A stretch of DNA of 64,000 nt from Beaufortia kweichowensis (Eukaryota > Chordata > Actinopteri > Cypriniformes > Gastromyzontidae), in contig CM032804.1 of NCBI GenBank assembly GCA_019155185.1, positions 8,652,492-8,716,491 on the forward strand, read 5' to 3'. Position numbers and translations under genes: made by a program. Every line of letters begins with the position of its first letter. Positions within the stretch are counted from its first letter, which is position 1. The notes beneath the pieces were generated by a model that saw nothing but the letters and a program-made list of their open reading frames with translations, did not search any database and had not been told where the DNA came from. Positions 11,280 to 23,300 of this stretch are shown here, piece by piece.

Positions 11280-11767
11280 AAATGCTAACAGTAGTAAATG
11301 ATAAAGTGAATGTAAAAATTGTTCGTTCAAATAAAATGAGTAACTACTGTAATGCACATTCAAATTGCAGAAAGGGATTTACTGGATTGTTGGACAAAAA
11401 ATATTTTTCCCCCTTATTTAAAATTGATCCCTTAAAGTACTATTATCAGAAAATATCTGGAAGTAATCCCATATATTTTTATGCAAATTGTTCCTTCCAG
11501 AAATTGTGTTTATATATGAAGTAGATTGGCCAAATGCAAGTACTTTATTTTTTGTATTTTGTATTAATTTACCATTAATTCTTTCATCTTTTTTTTGCCA
11601 AAAGTTAATGTTTAGGTTATACCATATTTGTTATGGTGCATCCAGATGAAATATGTTTTTGCACAGTGTGTTATGTGAATAAGATTCGCCAAGGAAAAAG
11701 ATGTTTATGTTAGATATATTTTCCTTTTTTGTACATGGCCTTCTGCAATTTATTTATAGAAATCTGG

Positions 11768-11773
11768 AATAAA
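11768..11773 (+). terminator. armc5 poly(A) signal
   Basis: A canonical AATAAA lies about 490 nt after the armc5 stop in an AT-rich 3' UTR. No coding sequence is seen from 11280 to 12250. Confidence 0.6.
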
Positions 11774-12255
11774 CTGACATATTGAAGTGCCACCTTATTC
11801 TGTATATACCTGAAACTAAGTCATTTAAATGGCCAAATGTTGGAAGAAAGCAGAGTGTGGTTCTCAATAAATGAGCTCTGCAATAATGTTTTTGTCAAAG
11901 TTGTCTTTCTGAAGAATTTAAATATTATAAAACACTTGTTGCATTTGTATTCAGCATGTTTAGTTTATGGTATATTTAGGTTTTGGGTCTTTTCTGTAGT
12001 TTTTGAGTATCAGATTTTCATCTGTTTGTTTTTAGCCATCACAGCCTTTTTTATTTATGATTTAACTCAAGATAGTGCTGTTCTGTGGCAGAATTGTTAA
12101 AAATTCTGGTCATATGTCTAACTACAGGTTAAAAAGATATTTCTAATGACAAATTTGATATCTGTTTGGGAAATTCTAAAGAAAACAAAAAGCTTTTAAC
12201 ATATTTCAGAAAATAATACACACACAAAAGTATCCTTATTACATCGAAAACACTG

Positions 12256-12261
12256 TTTATT
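12256..12261 (-). terminator. cox6a2 poly(A) signal
   Basis: TTTATT on the plus strand is AATAAA on the minus strand, about 50 nt after the cox6a2 stop. Confidence 0.65.
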
Positions 12262-12311
12262 TCTTTTTTTTTTAAGTAGGAGAAAGAGTAAGACAGCAGA
12301 GGGCGTCCTGC

Positions 12312-13028
12312 TCAGTGATGAGATCCTTCATAACCGGTAGGCAAAGCGTTGGTATGAGAGTTGTGGAAGAGAGAGTGATTTCCATCACCCCATGGCCATG
12401 GCTTAAAGAGAAAGATAAAGCTATTTGAAAATTCCTTTAGTTTAACATTGAGAGATTCTGTTTGCCATATTTTGTGCATGCTTTGTAACAAAATTATTAA
12501 TACAGTTTTTTTTTTTTTCATTTTGCTGAATGCAAATTTTGGCACCCATGCAGATGGTGTACAGGGGAGGTATGAATCACCTTGGTTCGAATTCGCAGGT
12601 GTGGATATGGAACAAACTCTGGTTGGTCGTGGGAATGGGCCTGCATCTTCAGGTAAACGTTTGCCATGCAGACACTCACACCAGGCAGGGCCAGTACAAA
12701 GGACAGGATCTTCCAGGTCCTTGCTGTGTATGATTCAGATCATTAAGATATTATTCTCTCATTTAGTGTTCATGTTTATAATGTATATGAAAATTATTAT
12801 TGTCTTAAATGATCCTTTATCCTTTATTCATTAATGTACTTTCACAGTGCTTTACATTTTGTCATGCTCAATAAAAACTTGCCTATCTGTGCATAGTCAT
12901 AAATATATAGTACAATGCTATTAAGCAAGAAATGAATAAAATATAGTTAATGTCAAACCTCCTCCTTCATGGCTTCCTTGTGAGGCAGCAGCAAGGACCC
13001 GACGAGCCACCATAGCAGTGGAAGACAT
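12312..13028 (-). CDS. cox6a2: Cytochrome c oxidase subunit 6A2, mitochondrial
   Basis: Three coding exons on the minus strand: 13028-12959, 12723-12581 and 12401-12312. They encode 100 residues, the usual length for the family. The Arg/Ala-rich N-terminus (MVARRVLAAAS) fits a mitochondrial presequence. Exon 2 encodes the single transmembrane helix (WKILSFVLALPGVSVCMANV) and the conserved FVPYPHLRIRTK. Exon 3 encodes PWPWGDGNHSLFHN and the GYEGSHH end. COX6A is a nuclear-encoded regulatory subunit of complex IV in the inner membrane; the A2 form is the heart/muscle isoform. The choice of A2 over A1 rests on the armc5 neighbour, since human ARMC5 and COX6A2 are close on 16p11.2, and is less certain than the family. 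The exon 1 donor (GTTTGA) is weak. Confidence 0.92.
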
Positions 13029-14113
13029 GGTTATATCTGAAGCACAGACAATAAACAAAGACAGAAATTGTTCAAAAAGATAAAAAAGTCAAATGTAACA
13101 TTACTTTGTACTTGCATTCTATTACAAACAAAGGTCAGAGAAATGTAACTGTGTCAACTGTGTTCAGTTTGATTAGTTACACCACCATAAACAATGCCCT
13201 TACGTGCTGTGAGAAGAACAGCAGGATTCAGGGTTAAATGAGAGAAAGTGTAAATATGGCAGAGAGAAAGCAGCCATAGAACAGTTTAAAAATGTACTGT
13301 TGTTGTGAACGGTAATTCTAAATGAAGGTGAAGATAAGGTCAAATAATGACCAAACCACTCTATCGTGAATCTACATGACACCCATATTAACTTCTAGTA
13401 GTTATAGTTCTAGTTATACCAAAGATTTTGTTGTTATCAACTGCTCAAGTATTGTAGTATTTTGCTACACTACATTCAAATAAAAACTTTAAACATTAAA
13501 GTTTTAGATGATTTAATGTTAGGCTGTGACCTGTTGCTTATTCCGTCCCTTTAAAAGACTTCAGCCTTGAATGCTATTTCATATTTTAGATTCGACTCTC
13601 TTTAAACTATGCAGCTCTGTTAATAGCAAACCTTTACTTCTAAACATTTAGATTAAGATTTTAATCTGATCATCACAATAACCCATATGTCCCATGCACA
13701 AGGGCAAACAAGCTCTGCGTTTGTGGTGTTGCATTACTGCTGCTAAAAGAAGAAAATACTCCTTTATTGCTCTTAATATTTAACACCTACAGGAAATAAG
13801 TGTAACTTACATATCTAATGCAACAAACACTTACATTTTCTGCTCCCAAAATGTACGAGCAAGCCTTTTTTATTCTTTGTTGTCCCAGTTAATAGCCACT
13901 TTCTCTTTCTACACCTCTGTTTGTCCTTTGGTCTGTCCTGGCCTAAACCGTGGGACTCCTCCCCTACTGAAATCTGTCTGTCTGCCAAGAATCATGCAGT
14001 TTATATTTGGTCAAGTGCATGGGCAGATCTGTAATGTGGTAAGATACAGGAAGGTGCTGTTTGCAAGGCAATAGGGAGATTGCAAACTGTCATATACTGC
14101 ACGACTGATCTCA

Positions 14114-14125
14114 CAGGTGCAGGTG
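14114..14125. promoter_or_regulatory. Two abutting E-boxes (CAGGTG) upstream of cox6a2
   Basis: CAGGTG occurs at 14114-14119 and again at 14120-14125, about 1.1 kb upstream of the cox6a2 start. A MEF2-type palindrome CTAAATATAG lies at 14347-14356. MEF2 and E-box factors drive mammalian COX6A2, so these are candidate muscle enhancer elements. Chance matches remain possible. Confidence 0.3.
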
Positions 14126-17100
14126 CTGTGTAGGAGACAGAGAGACTGATGCATGTAATACTTGTTTAATCTTTACGGCTGTTGTTGAGTGGACACTTGC
14201 AGGATTTATACACACGGGTTGGGTTTCTACATGCTTCTACGTGACTCTCTCCCCGTATATGACCCCATGTCAACCCACAGTTGTGTCTCTGTTGTTTCTA
14301 ATTGTTTCATTGGTCCGAAGCCTTATGTAAACAGGAGATAATGTTTCTAAATATAGATGTTACCTATCTAGCTAAATCATGTCAAACTCTTGAGAGCATC
14401 AAATGACTCCGTTATTTTTCCTCACAAATCATTCCTGAACATTCAATAGGGTAAATAGTACACACATACTACACTTTTTACGTCTATTATAATATTCACA
14501 AGGCGCACGTCCGTGAGGAATAAAATAACTGATGAGCGCTGGTTTTGGAGTATCATTTAAGCTACATCTAAATTTACATCGTTTAAACTAAATCTGAACT
14601 AAATTAATTTAGTTATTTGGGAAAAAACTAAGAAGAATAAACATAAATGACACGCCCCCCAAAATACTACAGTATAAACTATATTTGTATTTATTATATT
14701 AAGCTCTGGTAAATTGTAGTGTATGCTATAGTATTTAGTACAGTTTGTTAATGTATACTTTAGTATTTTATAGCATTGATGAATGTTAGTAAATATTCTA
14801 GTATACTTTATCTACTTTAGTAAGGTTGAAAAAGGAGTTTTGCGACAGCTTACTATTGTAAATATCAAAGTATAATACAGTATTTCTTTATGTGGGGTGT
14901 GTGTGCAGTGTTTTTACCTGTCACAAGGTGGAGTCGTGTGCCTCATTTCAGTTTTGGTTGCTGTATTGTCTAAAGAGATGCTTATCAGTCTGGTTAACAA
15001 ATGTAACCAAGAATTACAAAAAATTATGCAGTCTAATATTAATAATTTATCTGGCTACTGTGGGCATACTTGTACCTCAATGAGACGGACAACTCAACAC
15101 GACCATTATAGCATATTTTAGTTTTTTTAATTCTTAGTTAAACTGACTTTTCTGACTATTGTTGTGTATGGTTAAACTATTAACCCTGTTGTTTAACAAA
15201 AGTGGAAACTGTTTGAAATCTTTTAGGGTATTTGTGGTTGAAGCTCTGGGCTGGTTATGGAAAGATGATTAATGCGCTGTTATCATTATGCTTTTGTTAG
15301 TGTTTACTATCCTAATGTGCTTTGTATTCAAGATATTAATTATTATTATAGCTATTAATAATTGAATATGTGCTTTCTGGTGGATGCAAACTGTGCTCTT
15401 TTTACCAGTCATGGATGTATACACGCCGATGTGAGAGGTGGATGCTCCAACATGTTTGTGTAAATGTGCATGAGTAAGTGTGAAAAATACACGTGCATGC
15501 GTTTCACACCTAGTTTGTACATTGTATATACCAGTTTACCATACACTATATAAGCGAGAAACACAGATTAATAATGACATTTTTTTTTAAATCACGTCCC
15601 CTAACTTGTTTAGTTTGCATAAAGTCAACCTAGCACACACTTACGTAAAATCAGATTAGATCAAAGAAGTCTTTTTCAGTTTTGTGTGCCATATGCATCA
15701 GATGATTAGTGAGCAGTCTGTGGGTGTGGTGTCTGAGACTAGAGCAACCCAAAGTGTGAATCTCTTTTGCACACTGTTTCTTTATCATCACTGTCTGCAC
15801 AGTTTCCATTTCCTATACAAACAGACATGTAGCGCCAGACATGAAGTCAGCATACGGCACAGGCAGCCAAGGAGTGTCTAGTCCAGTGCTATTGAGAACA
15901 AAATCATTAAAAAAAACTGGCTTAAAAACCTCTAAATGGGGTTGACGGTTTTGATATATTTTAGTATATATCTTTGTCTTTAGATAATTACAGTTGAAAA
16001 AGTGTTTGTATACAGTTTTATTGAGATTTTTTTTCTTTCTTTCTTGCTCCTTCTCTTGCATTCTCTATTAATCTCACATAGAACCGTTTCTTTAAACTTG
16101 GCACATTGCTTGGTTTCAGGAGACATGTAGACTCAACACAGTCGAATGTGTGTATAAACAGTGTAGTAAAGATTTCTTTGGTTTTGACTGGAAAAAGTAA
16201 AAAAATCTTTAACCATAAAAAAAGCACGACACTATATCATAACTTACACAGTAGCAAGTTTCCAGAGGAGTACATGCTGGCAACAGGTCGATGTTTTCAT
16301 GGGATAAATGTAACTATTATTGGCACATTCTATCAGAATTAGTTTTTCATACTGCTAGTCCTCATTTTTCATTTTATTTTGCTCTGTTTTCAGACTGCTG
16401 TGTTTAGTTCCAGTATGTTAGCTGTACATGATGTGATGGAATTGTGAGAAGGGAAATGACCACTTTTAGGTTGTCTTTGCGATGTAAGCATCATGTATGT
16501 AATCATAACCATCAACTAAGTAAAATTTCAAGTTTATACAATATTACTGTGAAAATTCCTGCTTCATCTCTCTATTCACAAAGAACCTTAATCTGAAAAG
16601 GTTGTATATGAAATAGTTCTTTTAAATAAGAAAAAAGTTTAAGCTTGAAGCTGTAATAGTCTAAATAATAAACATTATTAAATATTAAAAACCCTAACAT
16701 TTTTTAACAAAGCTTAAAGTGTGTAATTTCTGCACCACTTGCAGCCCGACACCTGAAATAAACACATTGTAGTTTATTTTTTCTTTTAATAAATCATCAT
16801 TATCTTTAGTGTGCTCAACATGTCTCTTGTTCTTGATGTCTCGCTTCTCTGTATGTGTTGAACCTGGACAGGAGTGTGCTTGTCTGTTTTTAAAGACCTC
16901 TAGCTGTAGACTCTTGAGTAAATCTTTGACATGGGGAAATCCACCACAAATATTGTCCATGTCTGACTGTCTCAGCAGAATACTGAAATATAGCGATATA
17001 ACTAAATAGGGAAATCATCTATTTCACATTCTTTTCGAAGAGAAAAGTGTGTGTGTAGGAAAGTGAATATGTGATCATATGTTTTTAAATAGTATTTATC

Positions 17101-19309
17101 TGTCTGGATGGATGGATGTATGTATGTCTTTATTTTTTCCTTTTTTTCACTCATATCTCATTTCAATTGTGACCATGCCAGTATTTGTTACATTTTTGGT
17201 AGCTTCACTGGGCACTTTGGGGAACCATAATGACTCAAAACTACCAAAATATTTGTCTGATAAATCAAAACACATTTAAAAAGTTAATATAAGAGACAAA
17301 GTGTATGAAAAGTTGCCATGTTGCCATGCCAGTGTGTTTTCCCACCATTTACAACACACTCTGTGGAGCGTGACGCTAATACAGCACCAGCACAGGTGTT
17401 AGCGAAAACATGAGCTGAAAACACAGCATGTCAAACACACTAGACTGTATGCTTATGTATTTATCGTAGTAAAATAGAAGATTAACACTGGAGAGGTTTA
17501 TTATGTAACTTGACCTCTCTACAACAAGTTTTAGTGTCATAACAATGTTTCAACTGAGTAACACTCGTAGGCTTTCCTCATTTACTGCCGATCAACACCT
17601 TCTTATACATGTGAAAGTTGATTTACAGAGGGTAAATGTGCTGTGATTATTTGTCTTTACCTCATCTGTGGTGATGGCATTCAGTCAGACACCCTCAGAC
17701 TGCTTGTGAGGTATATTTAGGAATGTTAAATGTGCTTTTATTAATAGCCACCAGCTATCAGGTATTGTCCTGTGTTACAGTATGTGGTCTGTTCTGTTCC
17801 AAACTTCTGGGTGGTTTGTGGTTAATGTCTGGGTGTTCGTGTAAGTGGACAATAGAACCCAAAGATTTCCCCGTAGCAACAGACCAGTCAGTGCATACAT
17901 TTGTTCCTTACCCTACACCTGTTTCTGTATATATTTCACATATATTGTGAGGTATTTAAAATAAAGCAGAATTTAGAAGGATCGTGACACACATGTTGTT
18001 ATACATTGTGGGGACTTTACCTACACATAATATTTTTCATACTGTACAAATTGTATTTTCTATGAACATCATTTAGCGTATGTTTAATTTTCAATTTGAG
18101 TCTTGGGGACTGGCCATTGGCACAAAAACAAGACAACATATGAACAAGACTATTGAAACTGTAGTGTACCAGCAGTAAACATGCTCGTGACAGAATACTC
18201 TTGGCCTGTTGTTACCTTTAATCCCATAAATGAGCAATAAAACACTGAGTTGTTACTAAAGTGTATGAGAAAATAATTATAATATGAATACATTTTAAAA
18301 TAAGTAAAAGCATAAGTGGAAATTGTGAACTTGGCTTCTGGGATCCAAATGCGAACCCTTGTCCTCTGTATTTACTCATCGTATTTACTTCATGCCTTTT
18401 GAAAATGAAAAAGCGGAAAAGAATGACTGCAAACAAACTAAAACGGTTAAGATTGACATAAACTGTTGATGAGGTGCTGGCAGAGGCTCTAAATTGCTGT
18501 TTAAATATGACTTCACTGGACTAGGTCTATGCTAGTGTCTGTCCTCTTTTAACAAACAAACTTTTATAAATGCTTAATGTGGACCTTGACATCCTACACT
18601 GGTTTGTTTTATTCCAGGTTATTTTCATTAGTCTGTTAATGGGATATTTTCGCAGACATTTACAGGATTGACAGGTCTGTCTGGACTTCAGGTAATACCT
18701 GTTCTTCTTAACCTCATTCACAACAAACTATGGCTGTCCTTCCTCTGTAGACTATTTTTCTCCACAGGAGATTGCTTTTATGTTCTGCTTGTGTCAATTT
18801 ACGAGCGAAAATAATCTGAACTATCCCATTAGAGAAATTAGCCTTCTCACTGTTTGTCATTATAGACTGTAAAATGTTAAATTATGCATGTGATGCAAGT
18901 CAATTAAGCTGATAACTGTCACTGGACTTATTGAGCATACACATAAAATTGCATTATTTTTAATCTTTTAAAAAAAATGTACATTAACATTTTTTGTATT
19001 TTTTTGGTTTATATTTTTTTATATTGAGTATGAGACCTTTCACACCGTCAATATATAGTTTGTCGTGATTAGATTCAAATCAAACTATGAAAAGTGAATA
19101 GTGAAATAACAAGCGTTCTAACTGTGAAACGGTGACAGTTAACAGATTAACATTAAAATGTTAATAAAATCTCAAGCAGTATCTATCAATCAATTTTAAT
19201 ATTGTCAATATTAGCAGAGTCTGTGGTTTTATTTTCTGTACTGTATAATGTTACATTCACACTCGCATTTATGTGCATAAAGAAATGACATGCTTGTTTA
19301 AACTCTTAA

Positions 19310-19589
19310 GGCTAATTCACACTGATGTGACAAATACCAGCAAACACTGACATTCTAGTTTGCAGATAGAATTTAGAATGTTGAAAATCACAATTGTCTT
19401 GTTTGCACTGTCTCAACAACTAGCAACACACTTTGCGTATTGTGAGAGACAACGATAATAACATATTCTAATCATTTGATTAAAAATGCTCGGTTTGTAA
19501 AAACACAAACACCAACCAACGGCAACTAATGCCAAAAAACCCCAACATGGGTCCTGACGAAGCGTTTGTCACATCAGCGTAAATTAGCC
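19310..19589. mobile_element. Nonautonomous MITE with about 29-bp terminal inverted repeats and TTAA flanks
   Basis: The left end begins GGCTAATTCACACTGATGTG. The right end is its near-exact reverse complement (starting TTTGTCACATCAGCG, ending AATTAGCC). Both are flanked by TTAA (19306-19309 and 19591-19594, with one extra T on the right). It is about 280 bp and has no coding capacity. The TTAA flank suggests mobilisation by a piggyBac-type transposase, which is inference. Confidence 0.75.
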
Positions 19590-20266
19590 TTTAAGGGGTA
19601 ACTTACAAATTTATCTTTAGGGCCTAGATGAAACATCTAAGGGTGAGGTTAAAGAAAACAAAAAGAAATCTCATAAACCTGTAGATGTTTATTTTCTTAC
19701 TCATTGCAAACAGGAGCTGGTGCAATGACTCATACAGTGTTTTTACTGCCATAAATCACATCACTTTCTCTGTGTGAGGTGGAGCCCTGTCTTGAGGATC
19801 AGGCCGTGTGTGTGTGGATGGGCATACAGGTATGGACAGTGAGTGAATTCGAGCTAACCACATTTATCTGTACTTGCATACACAGTGAAAGATAATTCAC
19901 TTTGTTCAGATGATTCAATATATGCACAGGTTCACAAAAGACTTTGTGCACTTTGTGTATTAGAATAATAATGTTTTATTAAGATGACCATCTTTTGTTT
20001 CTACTTCAATGGCTGCCAAATTGGCATACTGTACACTTTCTTCCTCATTCTCTAACATTGACCTGTTAACATACTGGCCATTTAGAATGTGCGTGATGTT
20101 TCTGGAACTGGCTGTCTTCTTCAGGCTTGGTAGAGCATGAGGAAAGATCATGAGGTGGTAGGGTGGGATGTGGAGAAAGTGTAAGGGCAGGTGCTTGACC
20201 AGGGGATGCCCAATAGCACAGCAGAGGGCAGGGCTGGCCTGAGGAAAGATCCGGACATCCAGAGAA

Positions 20267-20276
20267 TATTTAAAGG
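20267..20276 (+). promoter_or_regulatory. Candidate TATA-like element of the elastin-like gene
   Basis: TATTTAAAGG lies 116 nt upstream of the start codon, which would leave about 90 nt of 5' UTR. There is no supporting initiator call. Confidence 0.35.
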
Positions 20277-20391
20277 ACAGGAGGACAGATTGGCCAGTGG
20301 TGCTGCTTGCATCTGAGACCGTTTGATTCTTATTTTAACTGTCTGTCTGTTTGTCTGTCTGTGAGCCTGTCTGTCTACAGTATCTGCCACT

Positions 20392-23300
20392 ATGCTGGTA
20401 CGGGCATTCCTGCAGACCTCACTGGTGCTGGGGCTAGTACAGAACACCATACAAGGAGGTAAGTTTTTAAAAGTACTTCTTAGATATTAGGATATTGATG
20501 TCTTTTTTAATGCGTTTGAAAGAATACAGAGCAGGAGATAGTGGTCACATTAGGTCAAATATCATAAATATGGTTAAAATTATGGTAAAAACAGAATAAA
20601 CATTTAAATAGCAGAGAACAAGACCTATATGGTGTGATCATGCTCTGCTTATGCAAATATTTGCCACAAAAATTTGTTCCCATACTGGATAAATGTCATG
20701 TGGATAGATCTGTAAACACACACGCTTCAGGGTCGATCACAGTAGGGTTGACATAAAACCTGAGAAGATGCTGAGATCTCACTTAACTTTTATACGCATT
20801 GGGATATAGAGAAAGACCCTTGAATCTAAGTATGAAGGGTTCCTTAGATGCTGAGAAAATCATTTTTTGTTTGCTATGAGTACATATATGAATGTTCATC
20901 TAATGCTTTTAGTATTTAAATATCACTCCGAATGACTAACAATCTGGGCACAGCATTTAGGTAAAAGAACCAAGTGTGTGTGACAGGTAGGTAGATAGAT
21001 TTGAGCCTCTGTATGTCTTGCTATTAATATTAATATTCTTGCTATTAATATTAGCTCACGAATTCGGCTTATACTAATAAAATATTTTATTGCATTTCTT
21101 TAACATCAGATTTAAAAAAATGTTTGACAAAATATGACAAAGTCTGTTAAACTTACGTCCTTATAACACTGCATCCTACCAAAATATTACTATTACTAAA
21201 TAAACCATAATAAATTCAGTGTCAGACTGGCGGTCTGCTTGTGTGATGGTATAAGTGTATGTTCACACATCGCACTGCCTGACAGGCTTAAAGGAAACCT
21301 AAATAATAAAAAGCACATAGCAACTTCATGTTACATTTCTGACGGCTTCGATAAATGGAATAAAAGCACCTCTGGAAGTGAGTCATTGTTTGATATATCT
21401 GGACCTCCTCCAGTCTCCGTTTCCCTGACCGCAGCTCAAACACTCGTATTTCATGTCTGAGGATCAAACGCTGCAGCCGGACGGTGGCAGGGATGCTCAA
21501 AATTTGTCGACCTTCTGTCAGTGCCGACTTTTACGACCTGCACACAGTCCATCTATTTTATCTCACTGTGTTTGAAAATCAATAGAGGCCTGTTTCCTAA
21601 TATGCTGAGACAGCGGCAAGTGCGATGAGATCCACGCTGTTAATCGCTTATTACATCACAGCTGTCACAGTTTCTCACGCGTGAATGTTTTATAGGGTGG
21701 ATTCTAAGAATTCATACAGGAAGGTTTAAAGAGAAGAAGAAAGAAAGAAATCAAGCATTGTATGCACACATTTGGGTTTTCATCAGGAAAAACTAAATCT
21801 ACAATACCAGCCACTGTTAAAGTTTCAGCATCTCTCTTTGCTTAAGAAACTTCATAATTCCTGTCCTGTAATTGTATCAGATGGTATTATTTTGGTACTT
21901 TGATTTATACTAATACATGCAAGTATTTGTTTGCAGTAAAAGATACTTTATGAAATACTAAATAACGGAACATGTCCAACACCATGGTATTATCATGGTA
22001 ATTATTTTTCTTTTTTTGCTTTTAAACAGGAGTTAGACCGCAGGCTGGGGCCATGGGAAGGTTGGCGGCAAGTCGAGGTATATTGCTTTTAGGATTAGAG
22101 CTCAGCCCTTATTCATATTCATAGAAAAATGAGTTAGATTCAGAATTAGATCCAAAATTAATAAAACCATATCAAATATCTGCTCAGGTCATTTATGTGT
22201 TTAGCTTTTTATGTATTATTGACATCTTATCTGTATATTGCTATACCATATGCTTCAACCTTGTTGCAGATACAGTACTTATATGTGATATATGTGTACA
22301 GTAACAATCAGTTTTTCTGAACTTTTCCAATATTTCGTTGTTTTTTTATGTCTAGCGGCTGGTATTCTTGGAGCTCGTGGGTACGGTGTGGGCAAGCCAG
22401 CAAAGACAGCCGGCATTTCAAGTATGATCAATATCTGCTTAAGATTGAATTAAATAAACTTTTAACTGATAAATAGTTTTAAAGTATGACTACACTTTAA
22501 ATATTGCTTTTATATTAGCTTTTGAATGATATCAACTAATCTTTTGTTTTTCACTCAAATAGCTGGCCGTTACCTTGGAGGTGAGTTATTGTAGTTTTTG
22601 TGATCGCTGAAAATATGTTTGAGGATGCTTGTATTTTATTATGTGCAATGTCTGTATATAAGTTATATGCGTAATTGTACGGTATCTTTTAGCGGGAGCT
22701 TATAGACCCAATGGGATCACAGGAGGACTGAAACAAGGATATGGAACATTCGGCTATGGAGGTAAAACATTTACTCATTTCAATGTTACACAACTCAAAT
22801 GCATTGATAAATTAATTGTATTTAAACTCTTGCATATGTTATTTATGGTCTTGCTCTGTTGGTGTTAGCAGGCGGTCTTGGAACTGGTCTTGGAGCAAGC
22901 TTTGGGGGTGCAGGACTTGGAAGAGGGTTTGGCCTGAGCAATGGTCTGGGAAATGCACTGGGTTATCCTGGTGGAAGAGGTGAGAACACCTCATTTGATT
23001 TTTTTAATCAGAAAGCATAACTACTCTAGATTATATTTTATTAGATTTTTTTATTAGGCAAAATTATTCAGTTTACACTTTCCTCCAGGATATACCGGCA
23101 ATGGCTATGGATCTCCGCTAGGTGAGTGCATGCACCATAACAAACAATCCCAAACAATAAACATTATTTGACACGTTCCAGGGTAACACCAACTGTGTCT
23201 GACTTGAAGGTTGTGTCCCAGATTGAATCGTACCAATCAAAAACTGACCTTGTGCTGTGATTAAAATCTTTCACGTGGTGATATATGATTTCCATTAGCC

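Larger units (their letters stand above)
13029..20391. other. Gene-poor interval upstream of cox6a2 and of the elastin-like gene
   Basis: No open frame here shows conserved protein features. It is AT-rich with a TATAGTATT/TAGTATACT-rich patch at 14650-14830. Candidate muscle elements lie at 14114-14125 and 14347-14356, a TTAA-flanked MITE at 19310-19589, and a TCTG-rich tract at 20339-20380. The rest shows nothing I can name. Confidence 0.6.

Noticed and set aside
12448..12834. Plus-strand open frame of 128 codons
   Set aside because: It is antisense to cox6a2 exon 2, which has full family similarity on the minus strand.
13877..15121. Several short Cys-rich open frames
   Set aside because: Each is under 75 codons, lacks conserved pattern or splice context, and lies in AT-rich intergenic DNA.
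20148..20450. 100-codon minus-strand open frame overlapping the elastin-like start
   Set aside because: It covers the TCTG repeat and is antisense to the signal peptide. No homology is recognised.
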